In this document: positions 60,501 through 63,588 of the stretch, piece by piece
Layout of the letters: each line of letters begins with the position of its first letter
How positions within the stretch are numbered: position 1 is the first letter of the stretch
Assembly: GCA_039583875.1 (NCBI GenBank)
Contig: CM077158.1
Coordinates: 243,707,447-243,771,446 of the forward strand
Origin: Platanthera guangdongensis
Lineage: Eukaryota; Streptophyta; Magnoliopsida; Asparagales; Orchidaceae
DNA length: 64,000 bases
Direction: 5' to 3'
Translations under genes and position numbers: made by a program
The notes under the pieces: model-generated
Seen by the model: the letters and a program-made list of their open reading frames with translations, nothing else
Database searches by the model: none
What the model was told of the DNA's origin: nothing

Positions 60501-62533
60501 AAATATCGACCGAGGAACCATTGTTATCCCATTCATACCATCTGACCAACAGTTGGCCGATGTTCTCACAAAGGGTCTAAGTTTCAGTATGTTCGCAGAT
60601 CTTATTGGCAAGTTCGGCATGACTGACATCACACGCCCAACTTGAGGGGGGGTGTTGGATATTGCATATAATCTTTGTATTGATTACGTTATTTGTTTCC
60701 TAAGTGTTGGATATTGCATATAATCTTTATATTGATTACGTTATTTGTTTCCAATAGATCGATTCCTATTTAGGAAATATGAGAGCACACGGATCAGTGA
60801 CGTGTCATATCGTTGTATTTGTATAAATACCCCCATGTGGATGAATAAACTCAATTAACTTTTCTCCTCCAACAGTTTTTAATTTTTTTTATTTTTTATA
60901 AGGCTCGGATGGTTCAACTTCAAGATGCTCAAAAGGGAGCTGAACTGTCTTCAGAAGCAACAGAGCGTGAGCTTGAGCTTGAAGCCCAACTTGTTGAAGC
61001 TAGAAGTATCATTCAAGAGCAGGTGATTATTTTTGTTCTGCAACAATGAACAATTGATTTTAAAAATGAGTGGAAAGAACATTTGTATAAAATCCCATAA
61101 CTGGTTTCTTTATATTTTGCAGTTCGGATCCCATACTGTGTTTCAGGCTCATAATAGTTTAGTGACAAACGATTGCATGCTTCTAGAAATATTGATTTAA
61201 CAACACCTCTAACCTCTAGGTTATGCTCATAAACTTGGCATTTTTACCTGTAATTAGGAATTGCTGTCATTAGCATAATTAGCCGACCCCACTATAGTGG
61301 GAAAAGGCTTGAGTGTTGTTGCTGTCATTAGCATAATTACACCTGCACAAGTGTTTCTTAACTCGGAGATTAGTTCTATGTTCTTACCCTATTTCTTGTT
61401 ACTCGCTGAGCTGACTATAACTGTTAGGGCACCCACCTTGCATTGTGAAAATTGGCAAGACTCGGATCCGCATGAGCTTTATGTGCGTTGCTAATCACTT
61501 TAGATCAGTACACATGGAAAGTGCCTCAGGCAAAGGGTGAACAATAATAAATATAACACCTTTTTCAATCAAAACAAAGAGGAAGATATAACTACAGGCA
61601 TGTTGTGTGCTGGCGACAGTACTCGACTGCAGTTAGATGTTTCCTATAATATATTACCGTCACATGCTGCGTATGATGGTACGGGGGATCTCGTGCATGG
61701 ACACTGCATGTGTGTGTGTGTATATCTATATAAATAACATATGGTAGAGTACGGTCACTGCAACATAATGGGCATGAGAGACCCATGCACGGTTTTAGTT
61801 TAATATAATATGCCAACTATATTAAATTGATTATAAATTTATTTGATATATGATATTACATTTTGATATCTTAGTTTAATTAGTATAGTATTCATATTAT
61901 TTTTTTCCTTAACATTAATTATCTATATATATATATTTGTATGCATGATTAATAGTTTAATCAAAAAGGTGTAATAATGTAACTAATAACATAGTAAAAG
62001 GTTGTAATTATGTGGAATTGACATGATTAAAAGCAGAAAGGAAAAAGTTGTTGAAATTATTGAGTTTCTCTCTCTCTCTCTATACATATATATTTAAATA
62101 TAGTGTTATTTACCGGGACCTCCACTCGAAGTTTGCGTAATTACAGCTTGCACCCCTCTAACTTTTGAGATTTCAAATAACTCCCCTCAATGTTTATATT
62201 TCATAACATTCATGCACAAAAATATCTCATTGGAGTAAATTTTCGGGGACTCTTTTTGAGCATGGATGTTATGAAATATAAACATTGAGGGGAGCTAACC
62301 CTAATTTTGAATATTAGGGGGTGCAAATTGTAATTATGCGAACTTCGAGGGGAGGTCTCAGTAAATAACCCTATATATACCGGTTTAAATACGTATCCTG
62401 TTCTTTGGATATGTATCCATTCTTTTTCCTTATCATGTATGTGTCACTTTCATGCATAGTGTAATTAAGTTGCTTTTTTTTTGAAGCAGGCCTCAATAAT
62501 GTCGAGACATTTTGCGAAGTCCGAAAAGCCAAG
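15481..62533 (+). CDS. ADIP/SSX2IP-family (afadin- and alpha-actinin-binding) coiled-coil protein, 13 exons, 3' end outside the window
   Basis: Joined exons: 15481-15515, 15611-15722, 15809-15906, 42144-42240, 42336-42425, 42557-42619, 43043-43117, 43296-43361, 43429-43506, 55183-55290, 55501-55578, 60903-61022, 62490-62533. All introns are GT-AG and the frame stays open for 354 complete codons. Residues 14-90 hold the conserved family head ([38 protein letters not shown]). Residues about 70-240 and 300-340 are charged, heptad-like coiled coil ([46 protein letters not shown]). Animal SSX2IP acts at adherens junctions and centriolar satellites; the plant role is not settled and I do not assign one. 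No stop codon is seen; exon 13 ends in phase 2, so more exons lie to the right. Introns 3, 9 and 11 carry transposons. Family assignment is from remembered homologues. Confidence 0.88.
15611..15722 (+). CDS. ADIP-like exon 2
   Basis: Encodes [13 protein letters not shown] through LDLFSTDP, the most conserved part of the family. Acceptor TTTCGCAG, donor GTGAGT. Ends in phase 0. Confidence 0.9.
15809..15906 (+). CDS. ADIP-like exon 3
   Basis: Encodes [20 protein letters not shown] and [11 protein letters not shown], ending in phase 2 (AG of an Arg codon). Acceptor TTCTAG, donor GTTCGG. Intron 3 follows, about 26.2 kb. Confidence 0.9.
16041..16273. mobile_element. Foldback MITE, left half (split by the gypsy element)
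   Basis: GGGCTACTGGCACC ... GAATCTTTAAAATTG ... CAATTACCGATTTCCG ... TTTAGGTTCTGGCAGCA is inverted and repeated at 23075-23242 (AAATCGGTAATG, GGTGCAAAATGCCAG, TTTTAAAGATTC). The outer flanks are the same eight bases, GGTTTTAA, at 16033-16040 and 23243-23250. An 8-bp target duplication suggests the hAT superfamily. It lies 135 bp after exon 3. Confidence 0.75.
16274..17160 (-). repeat. 3' LTR of the 6.8-kb gypsy element
   Basis: 887 bp long. It keeps a segment of about 190 bp (around 16838-17000) that is missing from the partner LTR. Confidence 0.9.
17161..17172 (-). other. Polypurine tract of the 6.8-kb gypsy element
   Basis: Minus-strand AGGAGAGGGGAA directly abuts the start of the 3' LTR (TGGTGAAG). 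Confidence 0.75.
17571..18361 (-). pseudogene. Gypsy integrase, broken
   Basis: Minus-strand frames give the zinc-domain end and first core Asp ([31 protein letters not shown]). The later part of the core and tail follow in another frame ([31 protein letters not shown]). The middle of the core is degraded. This is the standard gypsy pattern, and the downstream region to 17300 still reads a chromovirus-like tail ([10 protein letters not shown]). Confidence 0.8.
18479..18934 (-). pseudogene. Gypsy RNase H end and RNase H-integrase linker
   Basis: Frame 18704-18934 contains [19 protein letters not shown] and [28 protein letters not shown], the conserved end of gypsy RNase H. Frame 18479-18676 is the linker that normally precedes the integrase zinc domain ([14 protein letters not shown]). 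Confidence 0.75.
18988..20024 (-). pseudogene. Gypsy reverse transcriptase, two frames
   Basis: The upstream frame (19602-20024) carries [28 protein letters not shown] and [12 protein letters not shown]. It is cut by a stop after VVH. The downstream frame (18988-19545) carries the catalytic box [23 protein letters not shown], a connection domain and the RNase H start ([17 protein letters not shown]). About 60 bp between them still read the MPFGL block in broken frames. Confidence 0.85.
20097..21099 (-). pseudogene. Gypsy protease, internally duplicated
   Basis: Two copies of the same protease domain lie in tandem, 415 bp apart (20156-20560 and 20571-20975). Both read [20 protein letters not shown] and [14 protein letters not shown]. 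They differ by only a few bases, so the duplication is much younger than the element. As 415 is not a multiple of three, it shifts the frame. The upstream gag end reads through to the second copy. Confidence 0.88.
20156..20975. repeat. 415-bp tandem duplication within the gypsy protease region
   Basis: The block starting near CATCACATTGACTGCACACG and ending GCCATAAGACTCATTG occurs at about 20156-20560 and 20571-20975. I count only about three differences (for example CATTGCC/CATGGCC and CATAGGCC/CATTGGCC). Confidence 0.93.
21005..22140 (-). pseudogene. Gypsy gag, broken
   Basis: Minus-strand fragments read as gag. A zinc-knuckle region near 21170 reads [18 protein letters not shown]; the last Cys of the knuckle is replaced. 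Upstream there is a capsid-like segment ([18 protein letters not shown], about 21640-21680) and a charged N-terminal part. Frames change several times. Confidence 0.6.
22349..22366 (-). other. Candidate primer binding site of the 6.8-kb gypsy element
   Basis: Minus-strand TGGTGCTCTCGTTGAGAG lies three bases after the 5' LTR end. The tRNA was not identified. Confidence 0.5.
22370..23069 (-). repeat. 5' LTR of the 6.8-kb gypsy element, internally deleted
   Basis: 700 bp. After CAGTCCTCCGCAACAGTA it jumps directly to GCCCAAACAAAAACC, losing about 187 bp present in the other LTR. Confidence 0.9.
23075..23242. mobile_element. Foldback MITE, right half
   Basis: Inverted partner of 16041-16273, ending GCCAAAAACCCA before the repeated flank GGTTTTAA. 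Confidence 0.75.
23322..23336. repeat. (TA)n microsatellite
   Basis: A short run of TA dinucleotides inside intron 3. The rest of 23251-23742 shows nothing recognisable. Confidence 0.8.
23743..24086 (+). repeat. 5' LTR of the young chromovirus
   Basis: Contains a plant TATA box (GGTATAAATATCC, about 23945) and a self-complementary GGCCGGCCGG ... CCGGCCGG cluster just upstream. Ends CATAACA. Confidence 0.93.
24089..24100 (+). other. Primer binding site (initiator Met tRNA)
   Basis: TGGTATCAAAGC, two bases after the LTR, differs at one base from the canonical plant site TGGTATCAGAGC. Confidence 0.85.
24118..25948 (+). pseudogene. Chromovirus gag and protease (one frameshift)
   Basis: The ATG at 24118 gives [20 protein letters not shown] with an N-terminal coiled coil (about residues 12-45) and a Gly/Ala-rich linker. 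The frame must change between 24335 and 24729; the likely site is the run of nine G at 24590-24598. The second frame then continues through the capsid domain ([54 protein letters not shown]), a zinc knuckle ([14 protein letters not shown], about 25391) and the aspartic protease ([19 protein letters not shown], about 25622). It ends at TGA 25946-25948, in frame with RT. Confidence 0.9.
25949..29014 (+). CDS. Chromovirus pol: reverse transcriptase, RNase H, integrase, chromodomain
   Basis: More than 1,000 uninterrupted codons, in the same frame as gag-protease and separated from it by a single TGA; the TTG at 25982 or read-through of that TGA could begin it. [34 protein letters not shown] and catalytic FDDILIY (about 26636). 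RNase [14 protein letters not shown] (about 27073), [21 protein letters not shown]. Integrase: zinc HHCC ([19 protein letters not shown] ... CAVCQRQK), core Asp in MDFIDG and SDRDPTF, Glu in GQTEVLNR. The end is a chromodomain ([18 protein letters not shown]), thought to guide insertion to heterochromatin. The last 36 codons lie inside the 3' LTR. All catalytic residues look intact. Confidence 0.92.
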   Translation, partial: SSPVKEIYLRSLQQLEESSSLMAILLGVRSDEEGLTQVPDQLRPLVEEYDDIFQEPSTLPPSRFRDHQIVLQTGAEPPNIRPYRYPYIQKAEIERSVKEMLDAGIIRPSTSSFSAPIILVKKKDGSWRFCVDYRALNSVTVKDKFPIPVIEELLDELHGATLFTKLDLRSGYYQILMKEEDVHKTAFRTHDGHYEFLVMANGLTGGSSTFQANMNEIFRSFLRRFVLIFFDDILIYSATWEDHLLHVAQVFSTLRQHQLYAKRSKCSFGQPEVEYLGHLVSVEGVKADPRKIENMLSWPRPLTIRALRGFLGLTGYYRRFVRDYGKIARPLTQLLQKDAFEWHAEAETAFQALKRAMTTTPVLALPDFTKRFVVETDASGVGVGAVLMQEGRPIAFYSKALAPRTLGLSVYEKEMLTVIHAVALWRPYLLGRHFTIRTDHQSLKHFLEQRISSPLQQKWVTKLLGYDYAIEYRPGKDNRVADALSRLPEGGWAHISGPQLESMDEIQDAVQRDPELRAIVEDLQQGHATTPGYHLQNDRLFYHGRVVIPAHSAWRTVMMHELHSSPTGGHAGVLRTLQRARANVFWKGMRRDIQEFVQTCAVCQRQKYETTSPAGLLTPLEIPHQIWDTVSMDFIDGLPKSQGKTVILVVVDKLSKYGHFLALSHPYTAESVATLFVREVVRLHGVPRAIISDRDPTFVGRFWTELFRLQGTSLRFSTAHHPQTDGQTEVLNRGVETYLRCFVMDEPRTWTSWLHWAEYCFNTSYHSASKLTPFEVVYGRPPPTLSSYEPGSTAVAAVDRALRDRDRTLTTLRENLRAAQDRMKIQADRHRTEREFQVGDDVFLKLRPYRQLSVAQRTNQKLAPRYYGPFRITRRVGPVAYTLALPASSRIHPTFHVSLLKRKLGPAVPVFPVLPEATSGGELRPLPEDVLLVKWKRRGTAYCPELLVKWKDLSAEHNTWVDLLEFQELYPDYHLGDKLTFDGAGNVTPPDEARLFGQHYKRRRHGCGVIGAEPMGSAPSS
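28906..29251 (+). repeat. 3' LTR of the young chromovirus
   Basis: Nearly identical to the 5' LTR (differences: GGCGTT/GGTGTT, GGATGGCATG/GGATGACATG and the G-run length). Its first 109 bp are also the end of the pol frame. Confidence 0.93.
29340..29650 (+). pseudogene. Ty3/gypsy gag fragment
   Basis: Plus-strand sequence reads [14 protein letters not shown], then after short breaks [20 protein letters not shown] and [20 protein letters not shown], then [11 protein letters not shown]. This is the capsid segment of a chromovirus gag, unlike the neighbouring young element and much more decayed. No LTRs were found around it. Confidence 0.65.
29731..33190. other. AT-rich intronic DNA without recognisable genes
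   Basis: No coding stretch, TIR or LTR pair is clear. At about 32270-32430 the motif ACCATAGTT recurs four times in slightly varied form. TTATACTCACCCTTCATC near 32725 followed by a T run and CAGG resembles sequence seen in long LTRs of plant Del/Tekay-type elements, so part of this may be an old LTR. That is a guess. Confidence 0.4.
33191..35408. other. Degenerate, partly coding-like sequence of unknown origin
   Basis: A Pro/Ser/CT-rich stretch (33220-33880) precedes a Lys/Glu-rich plus-strand stretch (33893-34420; for example [40 protein letters not shown] pieces) broken by many stops. It includes a partial duplication: ACCTCAAAGAAA ... GAAGAATCCTTCTTCAAAGG near 33974-34011 and 34057-34093. 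It may be a captured gene piece or an LTR-element gag. From 34600 to 35408 I see only UTR-like, C-rich then AT-rich DNA. Confidence 0.35.
35412..36565. mobile_element. Non-autonomous PIF/Harbinger-type element (1.15 kb)
   Basis: Inverted ends of about 45 bp, GGGTCCGTTCGGCGCGCAGG continuing TATTGGCTTTCTGGAATTGG, are repeated inverted at 36519-36565 with about one mismatch (GGATCC for GGGTCC). Both sides are flanked by TAA (35409-35411 and 36566-36568), the 3-bp target of PIF/Harbinger elements. No transposase is inside. Subterminal ATTGGTTTTC/GAAAACCAAT motifs recur. The core 35605-35760 is a C-rich hexamer-like repeat (CCGACCCCGACC) that creates false open frames. Confidence 0.85.
37133..37146 (+). 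other. Decayed initiator-Met primer binding site
   Basis: ACTCGATATTAGAGC after the LTR resembles TGGTATCAGAGC with several mutations. Confidence 0.45.
37440..38433 (+). pseudogene. Chromovirus gag and protease start, broken
   Basis: Frame 37419-37829 holds the capsid start ([20 protein letters not shown]). Frame 37900-38433 holds a linker, a zinc knuckle ([14 protein letters not shown], about 38201) and the protease site region. There the expected DSGSTHNF reads DSSSTQFS, losing the catalytic Gly before a stop. The frame changes near 37830-37900. Confidence 0.8.
39075..39602 (+). pseudogene. Chromovirus reverse transcriptase fragment
   Basis: Reads [60 protein letters not shown] and a catalytic box FFDYILVCN in which the second Asp is Tyr. 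Upstream 38870-39070 reads the RT fingers in broken frames. RNase H relics continue to about 40100 ([14 protein letters not shown] for ADALSR). Confidence 0.85.
40336..41525 (+). pseudogene. Chromovirus integrase and C-terminal tail, broken
   Basis: Frame 40336-40935 reads a zinc-domain relic and core ([49 protein letters not shown]). Frame 41052-41525 reads the tail (ANVAQ-like [36 protein letters not shown]) and runs into the 3' LTR, as in the younger element. Stops and shifts are frequent. Confidence 0.8.
41828..42143 (+). other. End of intron 3
   Basis: AT-rich sequence with a T-rich tract before the acceptor GCTAACAG at 42143. GGCGCTAAC supplies a possible branch point close to the acceptor. 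No other feature is seen. Confidence 0.5.
42144..42240 (+). CDS. ADIP-like exon 4
   Basis: Completes the split Arg codon from exon 3, 26 kb upstream, and encodes [32 protein letters not shown]. Acceptor CTAACAG, donor GTTTAT. Ends in phase 0. The protein reads continuously across the intron (RQR-LQSDIS), which supports the giant intron. Confidence 0.9.
42336..42425 (+). CDS. ADIP-like exon 5
   Basis: Encodes [20 protein letters not shown] and [10 protein letters not shown]. Acceptor AACTAG, donor GTGAAG. Phase 0. Confidence 0.9.
42557..42619 (+). CDS. ADIP-like exon 6
   Basis: Encodes [20 protein letters not shown] plus Q. Acceptor TTTCAAG, donor GTAGTT. Phase 0. Its last 23 bases are repeated 41 bp downstream inside intron 6. 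Confidence 0.9.
42638..42660 (+). repeat. Duplicated exon 6 tail inside intron 6
   Basis: AAAAGGACTACATTAAGCTGCAG at 42597-42619 occurs again here, 41 bp downstream. The copy is followed by TTATTA, not GT, so it cannot be used as a donor. Confidence 0.9.
43043..43117 (+). CDS. ADIP-like exon 7
   Basis: Encodes [25 protein letters not shown]. Acceptor TCTGTAG, donor GTATAC. Phase 0. Confidence 0.9.
43296..43361 (+). CDS. ADIP-like exon 8
   Basis: Encodes [22 protein letters not shown], one of the best conserved parts of plant family members. Acceptor TTAACAG, donor GTAATG. Phase 0. Confidence 0.9.
43429..43506 (+). CDS. ADIP-like exon 9
   Basis: Encodes [26 protein letters not shown]. Acceptor TTAACAG, donor GTATGC. 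Intron 8 is only 67 bp. Intron 9 that follows is about 11.7 kb. Confidence 0.9.
43507..44600 (+). other. Start of intron 9 without recognisable genes
   Basis: AT-rich sequence with no coding stretch of known family and no clear repeat. Confidence 0.5.
44611..45900 (-). pseudogene. Ty3/gypsy (Tekay/Del-like) integrase relic
   Basis: Minus-strand pieces line up in pol order. 45642-45884 is the RNase H-integrase linker and zinc start ([30 protein letters not shown]). 45290-45640 reads a degraded core ([21 protein letters not shown]). 45083-45280 is the end of the core ([29 protein letters not shown]). 44611-44898 is the C-terminal tail ([39 protein letters not shown]). Stops and shifts separate them. 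The tail sequence pattern is that of Del/Tekay chromoviruses. Confidence 0.8.
46200..47584 (-). repeat. Possible LTR relic next to the Tekay-like pol
   Basis: A minus-strand TATA box (TTATAAATAGGGG, about 47219-47231) lies in GC-mixed sequence with G runs (46900, 47065) and no coding stretch. Its position upstream of the minus-strand pol relic suggests the 5' LTR of the same element with gag deleted. No LTR pair was found, so this is tentative. Confidence 0.3.
48680..49380 (+). pseudogene. Myb/SANT-like DNA-binding protein of the Harbinger element
   Basis: The frame near 48682-48865 reads [38 protein letters not shown], then LKNK and DHLK after one TGA (expected Trp). This is the plant Myb/SANT-like domain found in the second protein of PIF/Harbinger elements, which binds the element ends and assists the transposase. 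A Lys-rich tail ([10 protein letters not shown], about 49280, + strand) continues to about 49380. The end is poorly defined. Confidence 0.7.
49881..51068 (+). pseudogene. PIF/Harbinger transposase (DDE_Tnp_4 / HARBI1-like), two in-frame stops
   Basis: Exon 1 (49881 to about 50530) reads an N-terminal helical region ([20 protein letters not shown]), then [14 protein letters not shown] (first catalytic Asp), [20 protein letters not shown] and [14 protein letters not shown] (second Asp). A short intron of about 85 bp ends at CTTCAG 50617. Exon 2 reads [20 protein letters not shown] and [12 protein letters not shown] (catalytic Glu), then TGA where Trp is expected. After MPSHRFNK there is a TAG, and the same frame runs on through [16 protein letters not shown] to a stop at 51068. 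The catalytic triad is retained. It cuts and pastes elements with TAA targets, possibly including relatives of 35412-36565. Confidence 0.88.
51497..52820 (-). mobile_element. Internal part of a non-autonomous LTR element (minus strand)
   Basis: At 52800-52820 the minus strand reads a site like TAGTATCAAAGCAGCGGG, close to the initiator-Met primer site, so an LTR should lie to the right (52821 to about 53080). Downstream on the minus strand are two open frames of unknown family: 52410-52763, with a repeated [23 protein letters not shown] motif, and 51497-51934 (145 codons, no recognised domain). There is no pol, which suggests a non-autonomous element. Boundaries were not found. Confidence 0.4.
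52463..52552. repeat. 45-bp tandem duplication (15 codons)
   Basis: ACTCAGGTTCCTCAAATAGA begins at 52463 and 52508. The period is a multiple of three and gives the FEEPES protein repeat on the minus strand. Confidence 0.85.
53084..53600 (-). pseudogene. Ty1/copia gag fragment
   Basis: Minus-strand frames 53290-53520 ([40 protein letters not shown]) and 53084-53296 ([30 protein letters not shown]) match, in order, the gag of the copia element at 55700. They are clearly more decayed: its zinc knuckle [14 protein letters not shown] reads [13 protein letters not shown] here. It is an older relative in the opposite orientation. Confidence 0.85.
53601..55182 (+). other. End of intron 9
   Basis: Mostly AT-rich. 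A minus-strand Ser/Pro-rich frame at 53913-54122 may be leader sequence of the copia relic. No other feature is seen. The acceptor is GTATGTAG at 55182. Confidence 0.4.
55183..55290 (+). CDS. ADIP-like exon 10
   Basis: Encodes [20 protein letters not shown] and [16 protein letters not shown]. It joins exon 9 (LLRSMQ-VDMRDFL) across 11.7 kb in phase 0. Donor GTATGC. Confidence 0.9.
55501..55578 (+). CDS. ADIP-like exon 11
   Basis: Encodes [26 protein letters not shown]. Acceptor ACATAG, donor GTAATA. Phase 0. Confidence 0.9.
55700..55923 (+). repeat. 5' LTR of the copia element
   Basis: The first about 53 bp are tandemly duplicated (TGTTGGATATTGCATATAAT at 55700 and 55753). A TATA box (TGTATAAATACCC) is at about 55868. 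Ends CTCCAACA. Confidence 0.93.
55924..55935 (+). other. Primer binding site (initiator Met tRNA)
   Basis: TGGTATCAGAGC, the exact canonical plant site, directly abuts the LTR. Confidence 0.92.
56389..57561 (+). pseudogene. Copia gag (frameshifted from protease)
   Basis: From ATG 56389 the frame reads [20 protein letters not shown], then the copia gag domain ([80 protein letters not shown]) and a zinc knuckle [14 protein letters not shown]. It should run on into the protease, but the frame changes between about 57450 and 57530. The last codons before the stop are out of frame. Confidence 0.9.
57500..58802 (+). pseudogene. Copia protease and integrase
   Basis: The frame opens with [18 protein letters not shown], the copia protease site with Glu where Gly is expected after the catalytic Asp-Ser. 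NLLSISHI follows, then the integrase zinc domain ([19 protein letters not shown] ... CDACDRGK) and core ([31 protein letters not shown]). A frameshift at the run of 12 G at 58769-58780 ends it. Confidence 0.9.
58799..59935 (+). pseudogene. Copia reverse transcriptase
   Basis: Reads [80 protein letters not shown] and the catalytic box [12 protein letters not shown], all intact. The frame is lost near 59930 (PQSKPITS then stop), where the next block continues in another frame. Confidence 0.92.
59940..60645 (+). pseudogene. Copia RNase H, one in-frame TGA
   Basis: Reads [40 protein letters not shown] and [18 protein letters not shown], then a TGA at 60349-60351 where family members have Trp. 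In the same frame it continues with [32 protein letters not shown] and ADVLTKGL to a stop at 60645. A G-rich polypurine tract precedes the LTR at 60644-60652. Confidence 0.9.
60644..60652 (+). other. Polypurine tract of the copia element
   Basis: GAGGGGGGG directly abuts the 3' LTR start TGTTGG. Confidence 0.85.
60653..60874 (+). repeat. 3' LTR of the copia element
   Basis: Near-identical partner of 55700-55923, with the same internal 53-bp duplication. It ends 28 bp before exon 12. Confidence 0.93.
60903..61022 (+). CDS. ADIP-like exon 12
   Basis: Encodes [20 protein letters not shown] and [20 protein letters not shown], a strongly heptad-like coiled coil. Acceptor TTTATAAG, donor GTGATT. 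It joins exon 11 in phase 0 ([13 protein letters not shown]). Confidence 0.88.
61282..61318 (+). mobile_element. Short SINE 3'-end-like insertion with 21-bp direct repeats
   Basis: GCCGACCCCACTATAGTGGG followed by AAAAGGCTTGAGTGTTG is flanked by the same 21 bases, TTGCTGTCATTAGCATAATT plus A, at 61261-61281 and 61319-61339. The inserted 37 bp resemble the 3' end of plant SINEs that close with AAGGCTT and TTG repeats. The long flanking duplication fits target-primed insertion with severe 5' truncation. Confidence 0.65.
61700..61735. repeat. (TG)n/(TA)n microsatellite
   Basis: TGTGTGTGTGTATATCTATA inside intron 12. Further TA-rich runs lie at 61920-61940 and a (TC)n run at about 62066. Confidence 0.7.
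62103..62371. mobile_element. Palindromic MITE (269 bp)
   Basis: GTGTTATTTACCGGGACCTC ... GTTTGCGTAATTAC ... CTCCCCTCAATGTTTATATT returns inverted from AAATATAAACATTGAGGGGAG to GGTCTCAGTAAATAACCC. The arms exceed 100 bp. TATA flanks both sides (62099-62102 and 62372-62375), suggesting a TA or TATA target. Confidence 0.85.
62490..62533 (+). CDS. ADIP-like exon 13 (last in window)
   Basis: Encodes [14 protein letters not shown] plus two bases of an Arg codon. Acceptor TTGAAGCAG after a T-rich tract, donor GTGAAC. It continues the coiled coil IIQEQ. Ending in phase 2 shows further exons; none was recognised before 64000. Confidence 0.82.
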
Positions 62534-62764
62534 GTGAACCTGGAGAAGCACTTTTATTAAGGGCTTTTATTTTCTTACTCATTATTTTAAAATATTTTTT
62601 TGATAGCATTCCTGGAAGGTGAGATGAATCTGCTACATTCAGTTCTTCGTGGGTATGCAGATTTTTTTCTCATTCTATATAGAAGATTACTCTTTCTTAG
62701 CATTGTTTCTGTTCATTATTTGCATATTTCTTGTTTATAATTTTGTTTCCCTTACTGTTACTAA

Positions 62765-63173
62765 TGCAGGATAGGCATCACTCCCGCCTGTCTCCCTGGC
62801 ATCTCACCATGGGGCCCACTTTGACGTCACACCAAGATGGCTTTATCAAGGCTGCAACTCATTCACACCAACCTGTCTCCGGTCCCAACCACCAGACACA
62901 TTTGGTTATTGAGGCCGAGATTCGATCACCCGACCTCCTTGATAAAAAGTTGTCAGACAGCTTAGTTGGTTATGAGAGTTTGCTTGAAGACTCTTTATCA
63001 AGGAGGTCGGGTGTTTGATCCTCAACCTCAACAACCCGTTGTGCTTTGTGGTGGGACCGGAGATGGGTTGGGGTGTACGGGCTGCAGCCTTGATAAAACC
63101 GCCTTGGTGGACTCCAAAGTAGGCGCTATGGTGGGACTGCAGGGTGGCAGGAAGGTGTGACACCTGTCCTGCA
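62765..63173. mobile_element. Long foldback element (about 410 bp)
   Basis: The left arm (TGCAGGATAGGCATCACTCC ... GCTTTATCAAGGCTGCA ... CACCCGACCTCCTTGATAAA) is the inverse complement of the right arm (TTATCAAGGAGGTCGGGTGT ... TGCAGCCTTGATAAAACC ... GTGACACCTGTCCTGCA). Only about 50 bp separate the arms. It lies in intron 13. Confidence 0.8.
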
Positions 63174-63521
63174 TCAATTACTATCGAAAGAAATTGATAA
63201 TTTGTGATATGTTTTAATCCTATCCACCTTTTGACCACTGCAGAGCTTTTCCACTCGTAGCATTCTCATTTCTTCTGCAGTTAACTTTGACATCTCTTTG
63301 TCACGGCCGCTACTAATATACATAAAACAAATTGAAATTTTATAAAGTTTATCTTCATTTCCTATTACACTTTGGTATCTATTATCTTTTAAGATCGCCA
63401 GCTTCAACTAAATCGTATTACAACATTCAGTTTTGGTCGTACTAATTCGAGTCTCTCTACATTGTCAATAATATCTCTACTAGTTTAATTTTTTTTATGT
63501 AATATATACATTTCATCTTTG

Positions 63522-63588
63522 TGGTGGGACCATTTCTCAGACCCTTGTTGCATAGGGATGCTTTGTGCACCGGGCTGCCCTTTAACTC
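63522..63588 (+). mobile_element. SINE-like 3' fragment
   Basis: GACCCTTGTTGCATAGGGAT followed by GCTTTGTGCACCGGGCTGCC and CTTT matches the closing segment I associate with plant Au-type SINEs (GACCC.GC ... GGGAGC.T.GTGCACCGGG). No target duplication was identified. Confidence 0.45.

Larger units (their letters stand above)
55700..60874 (+). mobile_element. Young Ty1/copia element (5.2 kb) with GTTTT target duplication
   Basis: LTRs of 224 and 222 bp (55700-55923 and 60653-60874) run TGTTGGATATTGC ... CTCCTCCAACA. They are flanked by GTTTT at 55695-55699 and 60875-60879. They differ by about two substitutions and one 2-bp indel. Gag, protease, integrase, RT and RNase H follow in copia order, interrupted by frameshifts and one TGA. 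Short LTRs and overall size fit the Ale-like lineages. It lies in intron 11 in the same orientation as the host gene. Confidence 0.95.

Noticed and set aside
62570..62660. Possible exon 14 (a short GGAAGGTGAGATGAATCTGC stretch)
   Set aside because: It does not give a phase-2 acceptor joined to family-like protein, and the sequence does not continue as coiled coil.
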